In this document: piece by piece, positions 59,386 through 64,000 of the stretch
Numbering within the stretch: position 1 is the first letter of the stretch
Layout: each line of letters starts with the position of its first letter
Origin: Mastigocoleus sp. MO_188.B34
Lineage (GTDB): Bacteria; Cyanobacteriota; Cyanobacteriia; Cyanobacteriales; Nostocaceae
Assembly: GCF_030065675.1 (NCBI RefSeq)
Contig: NZ_JASJDK010000023.1
Coordinates: 1 to 64,000, forward strand
Direction: 5' to 3'
Length of the DNA stretch: 64,000 bases
Translations under genes and position numbers: made by a program
Notes under the pieces: model-generated
What the model saw: only the letters and a program-made list of their open reading frames with translations
The model's database searches: none
What the model was told of the DNA's origin: nothing

Positions 59386-60006
59386 CTATCTCCTCAACTC
59401 CCTAAAGCGCTTTTGAATTTCAGTAATTGAAAATATTGCTGAAAATTTTAATCCTGCTGATTGATAAAGCTCCGCACCACCTTGTAACCTGTCTACCAAC
59501 GAGATGACTTGCTCTACGGTATAACCTGCATCTCTAAGTCTGGTAACAGCCTTCATTGCTGATTGTCCGGTGGTGACAACGTCTTCCAATACTATTATTT
59601 TTGCCCCTGGTGGTAAGTTTGGTCCTTCAATATAAGCTTTGGTTCCATGTCCCTTGGCTTCTTTCCGAATAATAAGTGCTGGTATGGGTCGTTTGTTTTG
59701 CGCTGAGATGACGCTGACTGCTGTCACTATTGGATCTGCTCCTAATGTTAATCCTGCGACCCCTTCAGTATCAGTAGGTAACATAGAAAAAATTATTTGA
59801 CCGATGAGTAAAGCACCTTGAGGGTGCAAGGTCACTTGAGTTTTATTCACATAGTAAGAACTACGCAACCCAGAAGAAAGAACAAAATCTCCTTCTTGAT
59901 ATGCTAATCGGGAAAACAAATCCAGCAAATCTCTACGTAAATTATTTAACTCAGTATTATATTGCTGTGAGTCCGATTGTGCCAGGGATTGGGACTGATT
60001 TGTCAT
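59386..60006 (-). CDS. pyrE: Orotate phosphoribosyltransferase
   Basis: This 206-residue enzyme transfers ribose-5-phosphate from PRPP to orotate, giving OMP. The PRPP motif is IIVLEDVVTTGQSAMKAV (about 135-152). The catalytic loop with RKEAKGHGTKAYIEG (about 112-126) and GVAGLTLGADPIVTA are also in place. The N-terminal 20 residues are a Gln/Ser-rich extension. Convergent to thiC and divergent from the next exported protein gene. It is the second pyrimidine gene in the window, but pyrG is 17 kb away. Confidence 0.96.
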   Translation of the reverse strand: MTNQSQSLAQSDSQQYNTELNNLRRDLLDLFSRLAYQEGDFVLSSGLRSSYYVNKTQVTLHPQGALLIGQIIFSMLPTDTEGVAGLTLGADPIVTAVSVISAQNKRPIPALIIRKEAKGHGTKAYIEGPNLPPGAKIIVLEDVVTTGQSAMKAVTRLRDAGYTVEQVISLVDRLQGGAELYQSAGLKFSAIFSITEIQKRFRELRR

Positions 60007-60136
60007 TACAGATGTATAAAAAATTATGCTAAACCAAAGATTGAACTAATCTAAGTTCTGTAATTAAGGATAAGTTAATACTCGCTCAAATACACAACAA
60101 ACCCAAAAGTAAACTCAAACGTAAAGGACTAAAATT

Positions 60137-60637
60137 GTGAATTTGAATTTAAATATGAATTTGAACTTGAATTTGAATGGGAACTTAAAACTTAAAGCTT
60201 TTAGGAGTGCGATCTGCAAGCAGATGGCTATGCCTATTGCACTTATAGCTACGCCTATAATTTTATTCAGTCCAGTAGTAACTGAAGCACAAACAAACAA
60301 CTACGAAACACCCAACGACATCATTGAAAGGGCTTTTTTCAAAAATGACCCTAATTTTTATCAAAATAATTCTCTCAAACGCCAAGTTGACTTTTTGCTA
60401 GGACCAGGTTCTCTATTTCGCAATTCCTTCCCAGAGAGTGAAATCGCCCGTGATGCGGAATTAGTAAATGAAGTTTATCAAGATATGCTCCAACAGCAAG
60501 TTGGTAGCGATCCCTATATCCGCACCCCCGACCTACCAAATCCATATAACTCTTCTTTATTGTCATCTCCGAAGTTTAGGCGCAGTGAGTTAAAAACAGG
60601 TACTGAATTCCGTTTTGAGGAAATACCATCTCCTTAA
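60137..60637 (+). CDS. Exported protein with Asn/Leu-repeat N-terminus
   Basis: This is a 166-residue protein. AAGGA at 60124-60128 is 8 bases before the GTG at 60137, so the repeated NLNLNMNLNL segment appears to be translated. A hydrophobic signal-like segment (MAMPIALIATPIILFSP, about 30-46) ends in VVTEAQ. A start at the ATG at 60224 would give a more normal signal peptide. The mature part is acidic and polar, with NDIIERAFF, FLLGPGSLFR and PDLPNPYNSS; no known domain was recognised. It is divergent from pyrE. Confidence 0.65.
   Translation: MNLNLNMNLNLNLNGNLKLKAFRSAICKQMAMPIALIATPIILFSPVVTEAQTNNYETPNDIIERAFFKNDPNFYQNNSLKRQVDFLLGPGSLFRNSFPESEIARDAELVNEVYQDMLQQQVGSDPYIRTPDLPNPYNSSLLSSPKFRRSELKTGTEFRFEEIPSP
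60140..60200 (+). repeat. Hexanucleotide microsatellite in coding sequence
   Basis: About ten copies of a degenerate AATTTG/AACTTG/AACTTA hexamer encode alternating Asn-Leu (or Lys-Leu) residues. The period is six, so copy changes keep the frame. Confidence 0.75.
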
Positions 60638-61108
60638 AATATTTTGCTGCGGCTAACAATTCTTATTTTTGTGATATCAAGTTCAGTTAACTTTTGTAAA
60701 TCAAATATTTGTTCTGAGTTGGGCAAAAAAGCTGTTTACTTGTAAATAGTATTCAATATTTCAGGATTTAAATTTTTAACACTTGGGAACAATAATGAAT
60801 TACTTGAGGGTGCTGAACTTGAATCAACGTAAAAGTATTGATTATTGAATTCAAAGAATTACTTGGAAAATGGGAATTGAGTGTTAAGTCTTTTTAAGAC
60901 TGTAACAAATGTAAAATAAACCTAAAACCTATTATATAAAAACTTGATGATTCCTAAAAATGATTCTCCGAGATTTACCATCTACAGAGGTATTGCCAAT
61001 TTTTAGTTTCAATTTCAAACTTAAACTTGAAGTTGATATCTCAAAATAAACCTCTCAAGTTTAGGCTGAGGCTTTAAAAGGAGATATTGAGATTTGGAGT
61101 TTATCAAT
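60638..61108. other. Intergenic region, no gene seen
   Basis: It is AT-rich without a supported frame. A CAGGATTTAAATTTTTAACA stretch and short direct repeats are visible, but nothing can be assigned. Confidence 0.4.
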
Positions 61109-61181
61109 CCAGGGTGCAGGAGTTGAACCTGCCTAAGGCGAATTATGAGTTCGCTGCCTCATCCGCTCGGCCAACCCTGGT
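61109..61181 (-). tRNA. tRNA with CAU anticodon, probably tRNA-Ile2 (tRNA-Met as alternative)
   Basis: On the minus strand a full cloverleaf folds. The acceptor stem is CCAGGGT/ACCCTGG, the D stem GCC/GGC, the anticodon stem GCGAA/TTCGC with loop CTCATAA, and the T arm GCAGG-TTCAACT-CCTGC. No CCA is encoded. The AACTCATAATT core is the one found in chloroplast trnI-CAU, whose C34 is changed to lysidine so that it reads AUA. Automated tools often call this tRNA-Met. The Ile identity is inferred from that resemblance. Confidence 0.92.
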
Positions 61182-61631
61182 TTCAGAAAATGATTATAGC
61201 GTATATTTGCTATTTTGGAAATCCTAAAATTAGGATAGCAGATTATTTGTCAAGTTGATGTTGCACGAAGTTAATTTTTCAACAAAATTAATACTTGACA
61301 AAAATTGCTAAAACTGGGGATAACTTTTTCTTTCGGACAGGGAAGACCGGAGGAATAAGGAATTTTAGAAATCAAATATGATCGATTTATTTGGCTTAAG
61401 TCCAGTCTGTTTTACATAAATAATTGAGGAAATAGTGCAAACTATTAGTACTCGACTTTAACTTTTTGACTAGAGAATAATTGAAAACTAGTCAAATAAC
61501 CACTAAGGAAAGCCGATAGCCTTCCAAGTTCCCGTAAAATTCCGTAAAAATAAACATTTTTCGCATTTGTTTGAAGCAACAACTTCAAAATTTAATCAGC
61601 AGATAGAATATTTTAAAGTAGCTTGTCAAAA
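61182..61631. other. Intergenic region between the tRNA and an exported-protein gene
   Basis: No frame is supported. It should carry the tRNA promoter at its left end (for minus-strand transcription) and the promoter of the gene at 61632 on the right. No boxes were assigned with confidence. Confidence 0.4.
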
Positions 61632-62330
61632 ATGAGAATAAATTCGACTGTACTTCTAACATTAATTTTGTTATCCATGATGTTGGGAGCGGGTTCTGTA
61701 AGTGCTTTTTGGGGATTCACTATTGGAAGTTCTGCACTTAAAGGTGTATCACCCCCTGACGGACGTCCAAACAGCAAACTTCCGAGTCCAAAAACCGGAT
61801 ATCCCCAAGATGGTGGGGTAAACTTTTTAAAGGAAGAAGAAATATTAAAAATTGTTAAAGCGAGAGTTCAAGGTAAAGCTAAAACCACTAAGGCTAGAAA
61901 ATTATTAGATGAGGAAGATATCGAAAACAACAAAGAAGCCGAGACACAAAACACAGAGCAAACTACCCCAGAAAAGCCCCAAAAGGGCTTTCCAATCGCA
62001 ACAGAAAGTGAAGGCGTTACATTATCCGTACTGTCGAGTCGCTATTCTGGAGGCGACTTAATCTTGAAAGTCAGAATGCAAAACAAAGGGGATGATTCCG
62101 TACGATTTCTGTATAGTTTCTTAGACGTTACTGACGATAGAGGCAGAACATTGAGTGCAAGTACCCAAGGCTTACCTTCGGAGTTAACAGCCAACGGACC
62201 CACTCATGATGGAACTATTAATATTCCTACCCCTCTGTTAGACAACGTGAAAAAGATTTCCCTTGCTCTTACAGATTATCCAGCACAAAAATTGCGTTTG
62301 GAAGTTTCTAATATTCCGGTAGAAAAATAA
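61632..62330 (+). CDS. Exported protein of unknown function
   Basis: This is a 232-residue protein. The ATG at 61632 begins a signal peptide (VLLTLILLSMMLGAGSVSA, cleavage predicted after SVSA). The mature protein starts with FWGFTIGSS and continues with a Pro-rich linker and a charged helical region (about 75-110, KEEEILKIVKARVQG). The C-terminal half (about 120-230) looks like an all-beta domain (GVTLSVLSSRYSGGDLILKV, FLYSFLDVTDD). I recognise no family. It lies upstream of the CNNM/CorC-type gene in the same direction. Confidence 0.75.
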   Translation: MRINSTVLLTLILLSMMLGAGSVSAFWGFTIGSSALKGVSPPDGRPNSKLPSPKTGYPQDGGVNFLKEEEILKIVKARVQGKAKTTKARKLLDEEDIENNKEAETQNTEQTTPEKPQKGFPIATESEGVTLSVLSSRYSGGDLILKVRMQNKGDDSVRFLYSFLDVTDDRGRTLSASTQGLPSELTANGPTHDGTINIPTPLLDNVKKISLALTDYPAQKLRLEVSNIPVEK

Positions 62331-62488
62331 CTAAAGCAATCTAAATTGGGGATAGGGAATTAAGGGGGTATGTGAATGAGTAAGGAAACTAACACTTTTC
62401 TCGCAACAATCAATCAAATAAACCTTCATCCCAGACCCAAACACTATTTTCCCCACCGGGGTGTAATTTTTATGCGAGTTCGAGTGCA

Positions 62489-63868
62489 GTGAGTGCTTCT
62501 CCTACCTTTTATTGGACGGATATCGGGCTGAGATTATTATCAGTAATCCTACTGATTGTTATCAACGCTTTTTTTGTGACGGCAGAGTTTTCCATAGTAA
62601 CAGTAAGGCGATCGCGGATTCATCAGTTAGTTAAAGCTGGTGACATTCAAGCGATCGCTGTTGAAGTCTTACAACGTAGCATTGACAGGTTACTATCTAC
62701 TACCCAGTTAGGTATTACCTTATCTAGTCTTGCCTTAGGATGGATTGGGGAAGGTACGATTGCGATTTTGATTAATGCATGGCTTCAATCTTTACCTTTA
62801 CCGCAGATTATGAGTCCTGTAGTGGCTCACTCAATATCAATACCCATTGCATTTTTTTTAATTGCTTATTTACAAATTGTCTTGGGAGAATTATGTCCTA
62901 AGTCAGTAGCAATACTTTACTCAGAAAAATTAGCACGATTTTTAGGTCCATTAGTTAGAGCGATTGTTCGGTTTTTTAGTCCGTTTATTTGGATTTTGAA
63001 CCATTCCACCCGTTGGTTACTACGCTTATTTGGCGTTGAATACACCGGTTTGAGCTGGAGAACACCTGTAACCCCAGAAGAATTACAGCTAATTATCTCT
63101 ACCGAACGGGAATCGACAGGGTTAGAAGCAAAAGAACGGGAATTACTCAAAAAAGTCTTTGAATTTGGGGAAGTGACTGCTGAAGCCATTATGGTTCCCC
63201 GCAGCAGAATTACTACCATACCCAAAAATGCGACAATTCAAACCTGTCTAAAGCAAATGGCTTCTACAGATTATTCTTGCTACCCAGTGATTGGCGAATC
63301 TTTAGATGATATTAGGGGCATTATTTACTTTAAAGACTTAACCAAAGCTCTAGCTTCGGAAAATATTGACTTGAATGCGCCAATTCAGTCTTGGATGCGT
63401 CAGGTGAGATTTGTTCCAGAACGGACTCCTTTGAACGAACTGTTACCAATGATGCAGCAAGATAAGCCAACAATGGTAATGGTAGTGGATGAATTTGGTG
63501 GAACTGTAGGACTAGTAACAATAGAAGATGTAATCGCTCAGATTATTGGCGATACAGAAGATACAGAAGAGAACGACAAATTATTGATACAGATTTTAGA
63601 CGAACAAACATTTTTAGTTCAAGCTCAAATCAACTTGGAAGACTTGAATGAAGTTTTAGATATCAATTTACCTCTGACCAAGGATTATCAAACCTTGGGT
63701 GGCTTTATTCTGTACAATTTGCAAAAAATTCCTTCTTTTGGAGAAGTATTTACCTACTACGATTTGGAATTTACCGTTGTTTCGGTTGTGGGACCGCGTC
63801 TCCATCAAATCCAATTACGCCGTTTAAACGGAGCGAAAATCATCCAGAAACAAACATCTGATGCTTAG
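62489..63868 (+). CDS. CNNM/CorC-type membrane protein (DUF21, CBS pair, CorC_HlyC)
   Basis: This 459-residue protein starts at a GTG. A DUF21 membrane domain (about 15-195, with FFVTAEFSIVTVRRSRIHQL and TTQLGITLSSLALGWIGE) is followed by a CBS pair (about 215-340: MVPRSRITTIP, GIIYFKDLT, MVVDEFGGTVGLVTIEDV). A C-terminal CorC_HlyC domain (about 365-445) has GDTEDTEEND, DLNEVLDINLP and TLGGFIL. Relatives take part in magnesium and cobalt transport or efflux. They are often annotated as haemolysins, for which there is little support. The ion carried here is unknown. Confidence 0.93.
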   Translation: MSASPTFYWTDIGLRLLSVILLIVINAFFVTAEFSIVTVRRSRIHQLVKAGDIQAIAVEVLQRSIDRLLSTTQLGITLSSLALGWIGEGTIAILINAWLQSLPLPQIMSPVVAHSISIPIAFFLIAYLQIVLGELCPKSVAILYSEKLARFLGPLVRAIVRFFSPFIWILNHSTRWLLRLFGVEYTGLSWRTPVTPEELQLIISTERESTGLEAKERELLKKVFEFGEVTAEAIMVPRSRITTIPKNATIQTCLKQMASTDYSCYPVIGESLDDIRGIIYFKDLTKALASENIDLNAPIQSWMRQVRFVPERTPLNELLPMMQQDKPTMVMVVDEFGGTVGLVTIEDVIAQIIGDTEDTEENDKLLIQILDEQTFLVQAQINLEDLNEVLDINLPLTKDYQTLGGFILYNLQKIPSFGEVFTYYDLEFTVVSVVGPRLHQIQLRRLNGAKIIQKQTSDA

Positions 63869-64000
63869 GGGTGGGGATTGCGACTGGGGATTGGCGATTG
63901 GCGACTGGCGACTGGGGATTGGCGATTGGCGACTGGGATTTACCAGTTGTAGTGACCCATTATCCATTACCCATTACCCATTACCCATTACCCATTACCC
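63869..64000 (+). repeat. Heptanucleotide tandem repeat arrays at the window end
   Basis: Two arrays are seen. Interleaved GGCGACT, GGGGATT and GGCGATT heptamers run at about 63874-63940. CCCATTA heptamers, about six copies, run from about 63956 to the window edge. They start right after the stop codon of the CNNM/CorC-type gene and continue outside the window. Confidence 0.9.

Noticed and set aside
60115-60300. Minus-strand frame opposite the Asn-Leu repeat
   Set aside because: Phe/Lys repeat caused by the hexamer microsatellite; the opposite frame has a ribosome site.

Overview
The window looks like the chromosome of a filamentous, probably heterocyst-forming (Nostocales-type) cyanobacterium. 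The sequence is AT-rich and carries scattered GCGATCGC (HIP1) sites and runs of heptanucleotide tandem repeats. It also has many short palindromes between genes. Its gene content points the same way: a bifunctional ArgZ/AgrE arginine dihydrolase, a thioredoxin reductase-thioredoxin fusion (NTRC), a TPP riboswitch ahead of thiC, a DUF4327-type small protein and a PilA-like pilin. No CRISPR array, IS transposase or prophage was seen.

Layout. 1-3.4 kb (all minus strand): two paralogous small lipoproteins flank an LptF/LptG-type permease and two small proteins that share a 29-residue double-glycine leader. The left edge repeats the start of the permease, so a lipoprotein-permease unit appears to be tandemly duplicated across the window boundary. 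3.6-5.8 kb: an overlapping histidine kinase/NarL-type regulator pair. 6.0-12.2 kb: a gene remnant, a membrane HEAT-repeat protein, an unrecognised 498-residue protein and a TPR protein. 12.8-17.3 kb: an RNase D-like exonuclease, argZ and a DUF2085 membrane protein.

17.4-37.5 kb is an extracellular polysaccharide cluster of the Wzx/Wzy type. It holds an integral-membrane acyltransferase, three GT4 glycosyltransferases, two GT2 glycosyltransferases, two unassigned GT-A-like proteins, a flippase, an O-antigen-ligase-type polymerase, two hexapeptide acetyltransferases, a Wzc-like chain-length regulator/tyrosine kinase with an altered Walker A motif, and a WecG/TagA/CpsF transferase. The initiating phosphoglycosyltransferase and the outer-membrane exporter are not in the window. 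A 1.4 kb gene-free stretch precedes the cluster.

38.9-47.1 kb: a cell-wall amidase divergent from pyrG, a tandem-domain orphan, a decayed ROK sugar kinase, an oligopeptide-type ABC permease and NTRC. 47.4-50.6 kb: the pilin and the DUF4327-like protein, separated by long gene-free stretches; the right-hand one holds a dense hairpin mosaic. 50.7-56.5 kb is a signalling block: an FHA-Ser/Thr kinase, a zinc-ribbon PP2C phosphatase and a PAS histidine kinase. 56.8-64 kb: an RluE-like pseudouridine synthase, the TPP riboswitch with thiC, pyrE, two exported proteins of unknown function, a CAU-anticodon tRNA and a CNNM/CorC-type membrane protein. The window ends in heptamer repeats.

The least explained items are the paired double-glycine peptides beside the duplicated lipoprotein/permease unit, and a family of intergenic hairpins whose flanks are conserved while their stems change in a compensated way.
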